Below the pieces are notes generated by a model. The model was not told where the DNA came from and ran no database searches. It saw nothing but the letters and a program-made list of their open reading frames with translations. 64,000 nt of DNA, taken from the NCBI GenBank assembly GCA_963971305.1, contig OZ020303.1:63364867-63428866 (forward strand). Direction: 5' to 3'. A program made the translations under genes and the position numbers. Source of the stretch: Arcuatula senhousia. Its lineage: Eukaryota; Mollusca; Bivalvia; Mytilida; Mytilidae. How positions within the stretch are numbered: the first letter of the stretch is position 1; each line of letters begins with the position of its first letter. Below, one piece after another: positions 12,039 to 22,095 of this stretch.

Positions 12039-12520
12039 TTATTCCCTTAAACTAGATCTATTTGTAGAGTTTTCCTTTGGAAATCGAAATCGGGTTGAAG
12101 TAAAATTACACAATGCAAGGAAAAAGCCTTGCAGTCCACACACAATAGTAAAAGCATCAAAGATGGCGTCCAATATACCAAAGAACCACAAAACACCAGA
12201 CGAAACCGACATCCTAAGGTAAATCTTTGCCTCTGTGTACGGGTTTAATTTTCGAACTATAGATGTCACATTCCGAACACCACATAGCTTAAAAATTGCG
12301 TAAATCAAACATATAAGTTTAAAACATATGATAAAGACAATAGGTCCTGTAAAAATACCAAATTTGTGGGGTAATTGTTTGTAAAACATGGCACTTTGCC
12401 ATAGCCGGCAGACCAGAAATAGGGACCGTTTAAATCGAGAATAACTGTTGGTGCTACTATCGGTGTAGGCAAAACAACTCCTATTAATGTAAGAGACACG
12501 CGTTGCCTTTTCTCCGAATA

Positions 12521-12960
12521 CACAGGAAAAAATTCACCATGTGATTTACATATATAAAACATATGTTTTTTAGGCGTATTTCACATTTGTAATACATACG
12601 TTGAGGTCCTTCATGTAGAACGTATGTAAAAATACATATGTTTTATATATGTTTTTTCATATGTTTTACGCCTGGTATAAAAACACATGTATTAGTTCAC
12701 ATGTACATGTAATGTGGTCAATATGTAAACAAAAAAAATGTTTAACATATGTAATACATATGATATACATGCGTTAAAAAAAACATATGTATTACATGTG
12801 GGATGTTTTACGCATGGTAAAAAATACATATGTTCTACACATGTTTTCTCACATATGGTTATCATGTTTGGCCAAAACATATGTTTTACACATGGTTTTA
12901 CAAGCATAATTCATGTGTAAAAAATACACGCGTTATACACATTGTGCACTTTTTCCTGTG
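12521..12960. mobile_element. TA-flanked miniature element packed with ACATATGT motifs
   Basis: The ends are CACAGGAAAAA and TTTTTCCTGTG, each bordered outside by TA. This fits the TA target duplication of the Tc1/mariner group. The 440-bp interior is built from repeats of a motif like AAAACATATGTTTTAC and variants (ACATGT, ACGTATGT, ACATGCGT), many of them self-complementary. It is inserted in exon 2 of receptor copy A, between the sequence for KGKRSVI and SEKRQ. It encodes nothing. Confidence 0.85.
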
Positions 12961-14264
12961 TATGACGGAACGTTTACCCTTGATCTTAATCTCAAAAACA
13001 AATACACAATTAGATGAAACCAAAGAAATGGCAATGTTTTCTGTGTTTGAAGAAGGAACGTTTGTCACAAGACCAAATTTTCGTTGAAGCACGATAAGAA
13101 AAAGTAGAGAAACAATAGAAACACCAAAACAGGTGTATGTTACAATATTTTCTATTTTAAACTGATCAACAGTGGAATGTTTTCTTTGTCCGCTGCAAAC
13201 TATTACCTGTACCACCAATTTTAAAGTATTTGTTATGTTTGCCCAAATGGAACATGTTGTATTGATTCTATCAAACGTGTTACTGTTCAAATCAACATAA
13301 TTATCGACTCGTTGTACTTTTTTACGATTTATATTTGCTATGACTTAGAAATTTCAAAGACGCATTTGAAATGTAGTTTTGCAACAAATCCAAACGAACG
13401 AAGTCTGTTTGGTTTTCCTGATGTAAATAAAATTTAACATTACGCGATTTGATTTTTTTCAAATTGTGCATCTATTTCGTGCTTAAATGACGTTTTCAGA
13501 AACAATATTACAAACCTTATAAGTGCAAGCTTACGATCATCTTCAAGATAACGAATTTGAACTGCCGATACACTTATGACATTTCTAATTTCATAACTTA
13601 CACCTAAAAGTATTCCAAGTTTGAAAAATTCGTCTAAAGTCAAATTTTGGTTTGCATGCAAGTAAACTTCTAGCAACCTTTCGGCATTCTGATACAAATC
13701 CAGTGTTTGGCATTGACCTGTCTCTTTCATCTGAAAAAAACCCAAAGGCAAGACATTACATTCATGTTAAACTTTACTGAAATGAAAGTACTTGTAAACT
13801 TTGACATGATAATAAGGGTGTCAAACCTCTTAAACTAAGTAAACCTAGATTACTTTCTTTTACGGGATAATCTAAACCTTAGAAGTAATATTAAACCATT
13901 TATATGTCCTCGGTCTAATAGAGGCGAAAAAATCTAACCAGCCCCAAACAAATTTAAATTAGTTGATAGCTGTAATTTGTCAAAATTTATTGTAAAATTT
14001 ATAAAAAGTATAGAATATTATGTACTTTGCTATTTTAAAGTAATATATTTAATTTTCAAAAAAAAAAAAAAAAAAAGTCATCAAGTGCTAACCCCTGATG
14101 TATTTTTATATCACGGTCTGTTTATACACAAAGACGCTTTCAGACTAATTATATCAAAGGGAATAATCGCTAATTACCGAAAACCACACCAACCAATCAT
14201 TATTTTGTTTTGGTCAGATACAATCACAATATACAGACAAACGTTGATAGATAAAGGTGGTATC

Positions 14265-14520
14265 ACAACTGCCAAACTTGGAGGATCTATGATATCAAAA
14301 GTTCAAGAGAAAAGACAAAACAAAGAAGACATACCGAAGAGATAAAGATTGTAATGGTCCTGACTTGGTACAGGCATTTTAAAAGAAATGCTGGGTTAAA
14401 TCAGGTGTTATGGTGCTATAACCCCCTCTTCCGTTGCGATTTATGGCTTGATGGCAACAAAAAAGAGACACAATTTGGATATTGAGGTGATTATTTCAGT
14501 ATCCCAAACCATCCAAACAC
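14265..14520 (-). mobile_element. Naiad family-2 3' tail fragment
   Basis: The plus strand reads CCAAACTTGGAGGATC, GAGAAAAGACAAAACA, GGTCCTGACTTGGTACAGGC, CCCTCTTCCGTTGCGAT and ATATTGAGGTGATTATTTCAGTA. This is the reverse complement of the family-2 tail at 52995-53290 in the same order. It stops exactly at the miniature element at 14523. Confidence 0.7.
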
Positions 14521-14522
14521 TA

Positions 14523-14904
14523 CACAGGCAAAATTTAGACATACGTCTGACGTACGTTAATAAAAACGTGCGTCTGACGTAGTGCATAAACGTATGTTTA
14601 ACATACGTTTCTAACCGCTGTACGGTAAACGTACGTCAAATTATTGTAAAAACATATGTCAGACGTACGTTTATTAAACGTGCGGTAAACGTACGTTTAC
14701 CATACGTCAGACATTTCCTAAAATGTATGAAGTTAGTAAGTTATTTATTTAGTGTGTTTTATTATGAAATAAAAATATTGCCAAGATAAATTTTTAACGT
14801 GCGTCAGACGTACGCGGTTAGAAACGCCAATTTAATATTCGTCAGATGACATGCGTTTATCGTACGCCAGACGCACGTTAAACGCAGTCAACATTTTGCC
14901 TGTG
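14523..14904. mobile_element. TA-flanked miniature element packed with ACGTACGT motifs
   Basis: The ends are CACAGGCAAAAT and ATTTTGCCTGTG, with TA on both outer sides (14521-14522 and 14905-14906). The interior is dominated by variants of ACGTACGTTTA and GTCAGACGTACG, many self-complementary. The TIR begins CACAGG like the element at 12521-12960, but the filling motif differs. There is no coding capacity. Confidence 0.87.
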
Positions 14905-14906
14905 TA

Positions 14907-15030
14907 ATCAAAACAATGACTGTAAAAAGTAAGGATCTTTGCGATATTCATTTTTGGTATGTCTGCCCTGTTTAGTCTTTCCCTCGGACATTTGAAATTG
15001 ATCCTCCAACTTTGGCAGTTTTTGGTATAA
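14907..15030 (+). mobile_element. Naiad family-2 3' tail fragment, opposite orientation
   Basis: GATCTTTGCGATATTCATTT, GGTATGTCTGCCCTG, CGGACATTTGAAATTGATCC and CAACTTTGGCAG match the plus-strand order of the family-2 tail near 53175-53260. Together with 14265-14520 it forms an inverted pair around the miniature element. Confidence 0.6.
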
Positions 15031-15080
15031 CCTTTGATCATTACTTAAAACTAAAAGTTTATTAAACTGCAAGTATCTAC

Positions 15081-16109
15081 CTCTTCATGCCATTCTTGAC
15101 AATCATCTCCAACTTCGTCATTACCTTGAGCATTGAATTTAAACAAGATTGACATGAGCTGATCGGCTCTTTCTATTCCACTGAAAAACCAATCTTTTTC
15201 TTCACCAAAAAAATCTCTAAATTGAGAATCGAAAATTTCTTTGCATTTTATGTCTGAGTTCAAATAACCTTCTTGGATTACAACGGGATATGTAAACTGT
15301 CGACAGTGGTTTGAAATTTGTAAAGACTTCATGTTAAACTTGCATACAGTTATCTTAGAATTTTTTGGCGGGACCATTTCACGTCGATATTGTTCCAAAG
15401 CTTGATGCAAATCACTTCTATCTAGTTTAGAGACCGTTTCATAAAAAACGTTGTTTATCGAGTAAAATATATCAAAGTACTCGAAGTCATAGATTCCATT
15501 GCAAAATGCACAAAATTTGTTTTTGAAAACCAACGATTTATTGTGAATTACGAATAGACCACCATCTTGTAACCCCCCTCTTCTGCATAGTTTAGACACC
15601 GATGTATTACCACTTATTGTCTGACAACTCTCATCGTCAATTAGATTCTTCAAGCAAAGCTCAAAAACAAAATCATTTTCCAAGTCTTGATGACAGTCAT
15701 CGACGGCTAAATAACCAAATCCTTCCGAATATAATGGCATATCAGACTTTGGAATGCAATGATAAGTTAATCTATCATTAACCCGCGTCTTACTATTAAA
15801 ATCTTCGCAGCATGTAGTATAATTTAAACAAATGTCGTTATCATAACAGTACCATATTCCATTTCCCTCTACCGTATCGCATTTTTCCGAATTCGAGCAA
15901 TGATTTGAATCCTCAACGGACGTGGTTGTGCTTGCTGTGTTTTCTACAAAGACGTTTTTATCAGTTCTCTTGGTGTTCGTTTCTGACATCTTATCAGATG
16001 AAGGTTTTGACAAGTCGGCTGCGTTTGGATCCGAAGCGCTTATTTCTAAAGGTCTCATATTGAAATATACCACGTGGCATAACAATACAAATATGAGATA
16101 GATATTCAT
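15081..16109 (-). CDS. Receptor copy A, exon 1: intact secreted cysteine-rich ectodomain
   Basis: The exon holds 343 open codons. The ATG at 16109 is chosen because copies B and C start at the equivalent MNIY; an in-frame TTG six bases upstream is not used. A hydrophobic signal peptide (IYLIFVLLCHVVYF) is followed by a Ser/Thr-rich linker, then the family signatures WYCYD, CIPKS, PLYSEGFGYLA, SLVFKNKFCAFC and RADQLMSILFKF. The donor is GAG|GTAGAT after EWHEE. If splicing fails, the frame runs into the intron for ten codons and stops at 15051, which would give a soluble ectodomain. It is much more diverged from B and C than they are from each other. Because exon 2 is dead, exon 1 may simply be decaying more slowly. 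Confidence 0.75.
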
Positions 16110-16160
16110 TGTCAATATAATGATAAGCCAGTTTTTGAAGTCTCACAAGATCGTCATTCC

Positions 16161-16169
16161 ATTTATATG
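16161..16169 (-). promoter_or_regulatory. TATA box of receptor copy A
   Basis: The minus strand reads CATATAAAT about 52 bp before the ATG. Copies B and C have CATATAAATAC at nearly the same distance. Confidence 0.6.
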
Positions 16170-16499
16170 AAACAAGAATCATCATAAGTTTAAAAAGGCA
16201 ACGCTTTCTTAGAATCATTTACTAAAAATACGTTCTTAAATTTCATTGTTTGGCATCAATGCATTTTCAAACGTAGGTGAATTTAATACGATAACCAAAC
16301 GTTTCGTTTTAAAGAACAATTAAATATTTTCACTTGAATTTTTGCCTTTCATGTTCGTTGCTTAACATGATGATATCATATAAGCTATTATCTGGGTTAC
16401 ATAGTATACATGAGTATATGTGACTTGAGGAACATGTGAATCAAAATAATGGGAGTTTCTACATAGAAAGAAGCAAAGAAGCACATATGGGGTATTCTA

Positions 16500-17577
16500 G
16501 CATCATAAGTCCAAAAGGGCAACGACAAAACGGGGGATGGGGGTGTGTTTAACGCCCTTTATCGACGCCCCTGGGCCATGTAGGGCGGTCAGTTTAAAAT
16601 GGTGGTGGGAACTGGAGTACCCGGAGGAAACCACCACCGACCTTGGGCAGGTTACTGACAAACCTAATCGCATACATTTGGGGAAGTCCCTTTTTTGTTA
16701 TATACAAACGGGACTCAAACAACAGCTAAGAGGTGATTGGCTACTGATCAATAGAATGGTATTTAAGCCAGCGCCTTAGATTACTCAGCTACCCAGGCCC
16801 GACGACAAAACCGGTAAACATGAACAAAACAGCACGAAGAAAAACAAAACATAAGAAAACCAAAGTAAAACAAAGTAAACCTGCCTGCTATTATAGCACA
16901 CCCATTGCACTGTTAATTTCCAATTCAGTGTGTGAAATCCGGTTAAGCAAGAAAAAACAAAGCTCCATGACAAACCAACATCTGCACTCATCTGCGAGAT
17001 AAAAAACACCATATTTGTCTACAAGTGCATGTTCTTTACCGTACAATTTCTTGAGTGAAGACAGCAACCGAGGCGCAATATAACCTTGTTTTAGCAAATT
17101 TGTCGTCAAACGTGACGCTCTGCCAAGGAAATCGATGTAGTTCCCGAAAGCTCTAGAGTAACGAAACAATTGTGATACGTAAACTCCATAAGCTGACGGA
17201 ATGTTGCTGCACAAAAAGGTTGAGTTGACAATTGGAAAGTTGAAGTCATCACGTTTTTCATAAAGCTTTGTTGAAAGTTTCCTTGAGAGTCCATTTGAAA
17301 TGTAGATCTAAATATGATGCCGACTTCCTAGAACCCGTTGTGTTCTTTATTTCAAGTTCCTAGGGATAAACATGTATGAGATGAGGAAAATCACCAAATC
17401 GAGAATTGTTCATTGAAAGGACATCGTCAAACGGAAAGTGAGGATAAAAGAAAGAGTTAGCATACGATCTTGTTTGTCTAGAAGAGATTGTTAGAAGTCT
17501 GCTTCATATGAATGGTGAAACAAATTAGCAAGCAAATGTTCACAATTAGTTTCAATTGGAATCTCTATTGTTTGCAC
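16500..17577 (-). mobile_element. Naiad family-1 fragment (RT from motif B to C-terminus, and 3' region)
   Basis: On the minus strand, sequence for the family-1 RT runs from the motif B region near 17577 through the YIDD region (degraded) and the C-terminal YGVYVSQL region near 17180, then into the 3' region ending near 16500. A frameshift and several stops break the frame. A foreign block lies at 16532-16801. Confidence 0.8.
16532..16801. mobile_element. SINE-like insertion with 10-bp target duplication
   Basis: ACGACAAAAC is present at 16522-16531 and again at 16802-16811. The Naiad 3' region is continuous once the 270-bp block between is removed, so this is a clean insertion. The block contains GGGCGGTCAG, GGAGTACCCGGAGGAAACC and AACGCCCTTTATCGACGCCC. 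The GAGTACC..GAGGAAACC phrase recurs at 60286-60326. A short frame inside it is not supported as a gene. Confidence 0.72.
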
Positions 17578-18256
17578 ACAAAAAAAAACACTGAAAAAAC
17601 TGTATTCAAACCAATAAAAGGTCGAACAAGGGAAGTCAAATGTAGCACCTAAAATTTTCTTCTGTGCTTACATGTACAGATGAAACAGATATAAATCAAT
17701 TCGTCCAAAAGCAAAATGGGACATTCAAATATCACCAGTCAGAAGGAGACGGGACAAAATCAGCAATCATAAATTCAAAATGATAAAAAAGAAACCATAC
17801 AACCAATCCTAGGTACACCGATATAGAGTTCCAGATTTTGTATTTTTAAACGATAATGATATTTCTTATAAATCACAATTATAAACTACATTTTCTATCG
17901 GTTCCTACTAGATTGACGCGTATTATGTGATCTAATTTAAAAAAAAACTGGAATAAGCAACGACCACTCAAGTTGGAGCGAGAGTGACCTAAGCTGATCC
18001 GGAGGGACAAGAAGTTACTATTTGTTATATATATATATAGCACAACCTTCACGTTACCAAATACGACAAACTGTAGTCCGACAGCCCAATAGTCCGACAA
18101 GTTGACAACCCATAAATTCGACAGCCAAATAGTCAGGCCATCCTATTTTCTGACGTCGAAAAAGTCTGACAACACACCTAGAATTAGTTGGACCGATATC
18201 AAGGAAAATACTTCATCTCCCGCCTGCTATGTTGAAAATAGCAGAGGTAAGTTGCT
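17578..18256. other. Intergenic DNA, no gene recognised
   Basis: An (AT)n run lies at about 18027-18040, followed by the short motif array listed separately. No coding similarity was seen. Confidence 0.45.
18070..18180 (+). repeat. Short motif array (AGTCCGACA type)
   Basis: GTAGTCCGACAGCCCAATAGTCCGACA is followed by TTCGACAGCCAAATAGTCAGG and AAAGTCTGACAACAC. This gives four or five degenerate copies of an A(A)TAGTCCGACA phrase at about 20-25-bp spacing. Confidence 0.6.
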
Positions 18257-18260
18257 TTAA

Positions 18261-18735
18261 GGGGATACGTTACGTTAAAAACGACGTTATCGATAAAAAT
18301 TACCTGTAAAACAGAAAAACGTCAATTGTCGATTTGAAACGCAACGTCAATTTTACTTGAACAACGATGAACTTTAACGCTATTGTTTATCTTTGATGTA
18401 AATTCTTGAAAAAAGATGGTCCATGACCTATGACAATATATGTATCGTTGTGTAGAGAAAGATTTGGACTTTCTTGTGTTAGTTTCTGGTTGAAATGTAA
18501 TGACAAATTTTGTTTTAATCAACGGAAAATAACAAAATTTTGAAAATATTTGATCTTTTCCCATTATTCCTATACAAATTTCCCACCAAAAACGATAATT
18601 TCAAAGTGAAATAACCTGAAAAATCGACCCATAACCCCCTATTTTAGATAAATATTTCAATGTGTCATGGTATTTCCATTCATTATGCAAATTTGTTTTG
18701 AAAAGTAAGATGGTCGACCAAAGTAACGTATCCCC
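18261..18735. mobile_element. TTAA-flanked miniature element (piggyBac-like target)
   Basis: The 13-bp ends GGGGATACGTTAC and GTAACGTATCCCC are perfect inverted repeats, each bordered by TTAA (18257-18260 and 18736-18739). TTAA duplication is the signature of piggyBac-type transposition. The 475-bp interior is noncoding, with several AACGTCAATT and ACGTT phrases near the left end. Confidence 0.85.
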
Positions 18736-18739
18736 TTAA

Positions 18740-19354
18740 GTAAAAGATATAAATTTGAAAGTAAGTTTGTGTTTTACTTAGTACCAACACAATGCCACAG
18801 GTAAGATGCGGGAAAAGAGCATGACATGGTGATTTGGAGTTATTATAAGAGTGTGTAATGAAAAAAATACCAATAAATTAGAAAGCAAAAAAAAAAAGCA
18901 GAAATAGACAAAGTGGAAAATTTGGCATATGCCATGCAATCGTCGCATGCATGAAGTGAGGTATTCTCCACACACGTGAGTCCAATATTGTCAGTTGCTT
19001 GGCTTTCCCTGCTATTGCCAGTTTCCCGAGCTGAATACCAGCTCTTTTCATAAAGGATACACAACTTTATCGCTCTCGTCTTCAGAATCTCAAGACCCTT
19101 CCTTAGACGCCTCTTTCAAAAAAAAAGATCAGTTCTAATGGAAACCTATTCTCTACCGGGATCACGCGAAGCAAAAATGATATCATCATGAAACTTTAAA
19201 TATATGAACTAACAAAACCACTATAAAATCATGTTTTTTTCCAACCAACTACATGGAAGGAAAAAAACAGTTATCAATAGAAGATAATGAAATTTAGAAT
19301 AAGTGTACCTGACACAGCTTACAGTAACACGTGGCAATTTGACAACACTATAAA
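18740..19354. other. Intergenic DNA, no feature recognised
   Basis: This is AT-rich DNA without a coding signal. Confidence 0.4.
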
Positions 19355-19780
19355 GAAAAACAGCAAGCAGCCTTCAGCTTGCCCAGTAGGTGCTGGTAGT
19401 TATTTTGTGATGGCCTAAGGCCAAAATAAAAGACATTTTCATATAAATCCAGCTCTGAAATAGTCAAGGAAGGTCTCCCCTTTTTAAACATGGAACAGAA
19501 AACATAAAAAAATGACATAAAGACAGGAACATATAAAATGCGACTGGGTTTAACTAGTTTTGTGGGCCCGACCTTCCTTCATCAATTATCCCTAACAATC
19601 GATACATGTTAAATATAAAAAGAGACAACCTAGACAAAAGAAAACAAAATCAAACGAACAGCAAGCAAACTCCCTATAAAACATTCGTTGAGAGCTAGCT
19701 TAGTATCTATCTTCGACTGATGTAAAAGAAAACAAAACTTATCGATTTTGAATCCTACACAGCACTTAAAAAATGATAGA
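19355..19780. repeat. Dispersed repeat, copy 1
   Basis: The order AACAGCAAGCAGCCTTCAG, CAGTAGGTGCTG, CATATAAATCCAG, AACATATAAAATGCGACTGG, AACTAGTTTTGTGGGCCCGAC, CCTAGACAAAAG, GACTGATGTAAAAGAAAAC and ATCGATTTTGAA is repeated at 38222-39190 in the same orientation. I cannot assign a class. Confidence 0.65.
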
Positions 19781-20039
19781 AAACGTTATTTACGTTCAAA
19801 AGTAAGTATCAAATTATCATATTTCTTATTTCTACCAAAAAGACTAGTTTCAAAGATTAAACATATCTACTTATCTTTTGCGTACTAGATCCTACAGCCA
19901 ATTTCATGACCATACTTTATTGCATAATAAAACCTCAAAGTGGTTTAGCAAATACAAATATACATGTAAAACATACAAAAATAATGAACATTACCAAGGG
20001 GTTAGCTTTAAATTTGTGAGCTGAATAAACAACATATCC

Positions 20040-20879
20040 ATTAAACTCAAAATTTGAACATATCTGTAACTTTACAAAACAGTCTAACTTTTCCCCAGCC
20101 TCTAAACTAGAACTCCACTTTATAAAATATATACTTGGTGTTAACAAAAAAGTCTCTTACTTTGGGGTTATGTCTGAGACAGGGAGACTTTCCATTATTT
20201 TGGATTGCTTTAAAAGAAGTACTAATTATTGGAACAGAGTAGAAAATACTCCATCAGGCTTAATAAAAGATGCCTATGAAGAATCAAAAAAGGTTCATGA
20301 GGAGGGTGGCAGATCATGGTTCTCAGCAATATCAAATATGTTCACTATATTAAAAACTCCAGGAGGAAACAAATATAAACTATGCTCAAATTCTACTTGT
20401 AAAACTACAGTAAAGACTGATTTAAGAAAATTAAATATTAACGCCTGGAACAGTTACAGGAATTTTTTAATTAATGAAAATGGAAAACTCAGAACATGTT
20501 AAGATCAAAACAAATTTTGGTTTGGAAAAATATTTTGATTTAATAAAAGATTTCAGAAACAGAAGGTCCATTACAAAGTTTAAAATCAGTTCTTATAGAT
20601 TAAAAATTGAATCGGGTCGATATACCAAACCCTTAACTCCTTTAAATGAAAGATTATGCGAAAGATGTTCTATAAATGAAATTGATGATGAGATTCATTA
20701 TTTTACTAACTGTACTCATTTTACTACATCTAGAGAAACTCTATTTGATACAATAACTAAAACTAATTCACATTTTAACAATATGTCCTCGTTCAATAAA
20801 CTATTCTGGACCTTTTAACTGTGAAAATGAAACAATTTTAAATAACCTATGTAAATACCTCCTGGAGTCTGGAGTTGTA

Positions 20880-20910
<31 letters not shown>

Positions 20911-20925
20911 GAATAAAATACAGTG
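20040..20925 (+). mobile_element. 5'-truncated LINE (non-LTR retrotransposon), C-terminal end
   Basis: Two overlapping frames (to 20502, and 20474-20818) join into one protein end after a single-base frameshift near 20498. The first contains LGVNKK..YFGVMSETGR, the second GRYTKP..NERLCERC and DEIHYFTNC. That is the C-x2-C..H-x4-C zinc finger at the end of ORF2 in many LINEs. The frame stays open upstream of 20170 to about 20050. The stop at 20816-20818 is followed within 65 bases by a (TAAA)n tail at 20886-20917. This is a dead 5'-truncated copy, and I cannot tell the clade. Confidence 0.82.
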
Positions 20926-20967
20926 TATCTGCACTGATCTGACTTAATTTATGACAATTGCTTTGTA

Positions 20968-21325
20968 TATGGGCAGCCATTCGGGCAAAAATTAACAAAA
21001 AATTTTAATAAGAGACGATAAACTTTAAACAGACACAAAAACACAAAAACAGACACCAATTTAAAATAAACAGACAAAAAATACCAAAAAACAGACATGA
21101 AATCTTATAAACAGACAAAAAAATATAAAAAACAGACATAAATTTTATAAACAGACAGACGATTGTGTAAAACAGACACAAAAATACAAAAACAGACATA
21201 AAAGTTTACAAACAGACAACCGTAAAAAGCCAAACAGACGTTTTTAAAAACAGACCTTAAAGTGGGCGTGACGATCGGGTGTTGGTAATTTGTGAAACCC
21301 GAACCCGAACTGAGGTTTCAAAACC
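20968..21325 (+). repeat. Left terminal inverted repeat with AAACAGACA array
   Basis: About ten AAACAGACA phrases occur at 20-30-bp spacing, separated by AT-rich spacers such as AAAATACAAAA and TAAATTTTATA. The repeat ends in GGGCGTGACGATCGGGTGT. Similarity to the right repeat fades after about 21325. Confidence 0.85.
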
Positions 21326-21724
21326 GAAAGAAATCAAATTGAATTAGTCGCCGTTAATAAAAAAAAAAAAAATATTTTAAATGTCTATATGCTATTTTCG
21401 AAATAAAAACTGTTTTAATTTTGTGGAAATATATTATTTTCACATTTATCTAAAACTAATCGATCCGAAGTTGATATTATGTGTTACCCGGCTGGTGTCG
21501 GTCTGATCGATTTTTAGGATCTTAGTGGGAAAAAACAAAGTTTATCATTATTCTCCTTCAACTTTTCAACTGAGAAAATTGACTTGTGTTTATTTAGTCA
21601 TCTTACACGCGCATGCTGATTTCCCCCAGAATTTTTGCTGTATTGTTTTATGCTCTGAATTCATTTTCATATAATTTGGAAAAAATAAAATATGTTATGT
21701 TATAGTGTTTATAATCTTTTGGGT

Positions 21725-21774
21725 AGAACGCCTCTGATGAGACTTGAATAAACGAAACCCGCGGCAGTCGTAGC
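21725..21774 (+). ncRNA. Hammerhead-ribozyme remnant (copy 2, both core motifs intact)
   Basis: AACGCCT leads into CTGATGA (21734-21740), a stem II region GACTTGAATAAA, CGAAAC (21753-21758), a very short stem III region, and GTC at 21767-21769 followed by GTAGC. In the family consensus stem I is ACGCC with GGCGT and stem II GTC with GAC. Here stem II (GAC..AAC) and the distal stem I strand are mutated, so the fold is weakened although the core nucleotides survive. Confidence 0.62.
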
Positions 21775-21864
21775 AAAATTACTAGAAATTGTCTAGAACT
21801 TAGGTGTAAATTTTGTAATTTTTAATTTGGAATTTCAAATTGTCAAATTAATACTGTATTAAGA

Positions 21865-22095
21865 TGTATTAACTATAGCAGGTAGGAACCGCTTACTCTT
21901 CCGGAGCACCCGAGTTCACTCTTGTTACGATTTGAGTTCGCGTTGTTGATTTCTATTCGGTTGATTTTGTGTTTTGTGTTTCCTCGTGCTGTTCTTATTC
22001 ACTTTTACCGCTTTTGTCGTTGCCCTTTCGGACTTTTGACACTCGAATATGTCCCATTGGGCCTCTTTGCTTCCGAAGTTAGGTTTATATGCACT
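21865..22095 (+). mobile_element. Naiad family-1 3' tail fragment
   Basis: ACTATAGCAGGTAGGAACCG, CTTACTCTTCCGGAGCACC, GAGTTCACTCTTG, TGAGTTCGCGTTGTTGATT and GCCCTTTCGGACTTTTGACA follow the family-1 3' order. It lies inside the 3.7-kb inverted-repeat element. Confidence 0.8.

Larger units (their letters stand above)
13731..15080 (-). other. Intron of receptor copy A
   Basis: The donor is GAG|GTAGAT at 15080 and the acceptor TTTTTTTTCAG|ATG ends at 13731. The intron holds an 18-base poly-A run near 14056, family-2 Naiad tail pieces and the ACGTACGT miniature element. Confidence 0.8.
12039..16109 (-). pseudogene. Receptor copy A: family B-like seven-helix receptor with wrecked second exon
   Basis: Two exons match copy B in order and splice phase: exon 1 at 15081-16109 and exon 2 from 13730 (acceptor TTTTCAG before ATG) down to 12039. 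Exon 2 is broken several ways. The frame of the stalk ends in a stop at 13440, just after KHEIDAQFEKNQIA. Similarity continues in another frame to CSIWANI near 13240. The first helix and NVPSSNTENIAISL are present, but the helix 2-3 region that copy B has is missing. A 440-bp TA-flanked element sits at 12521-12960. A further frameshift near 12390 separates KVPCF from IFTGPIVFIICF. The last helices (VLWFFGILDAIF, CGLQGFFLALC) are recognisable. A full receptor cannot be made. Confidence 0.88.

Noticed and set aside
12692..12920. Cys/His-rich frames (HMF-CNTYVF repeats) as a novel protein
   Set aside because: They are translations of the ACATATGT palindrome array and exist on both strands.
20170..20818. 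Possible novel small protein genes
   Set aside because: The two frames join into the C-terminal zinc-finger end of LINE ORF2 and are followed by a (TAAA)n tail.
20801..21199. Phe/Val/Cys-rich membrane-like frames
   Set aside because: They are translations of the AAACAGACA array and the (TAAA)n tail.
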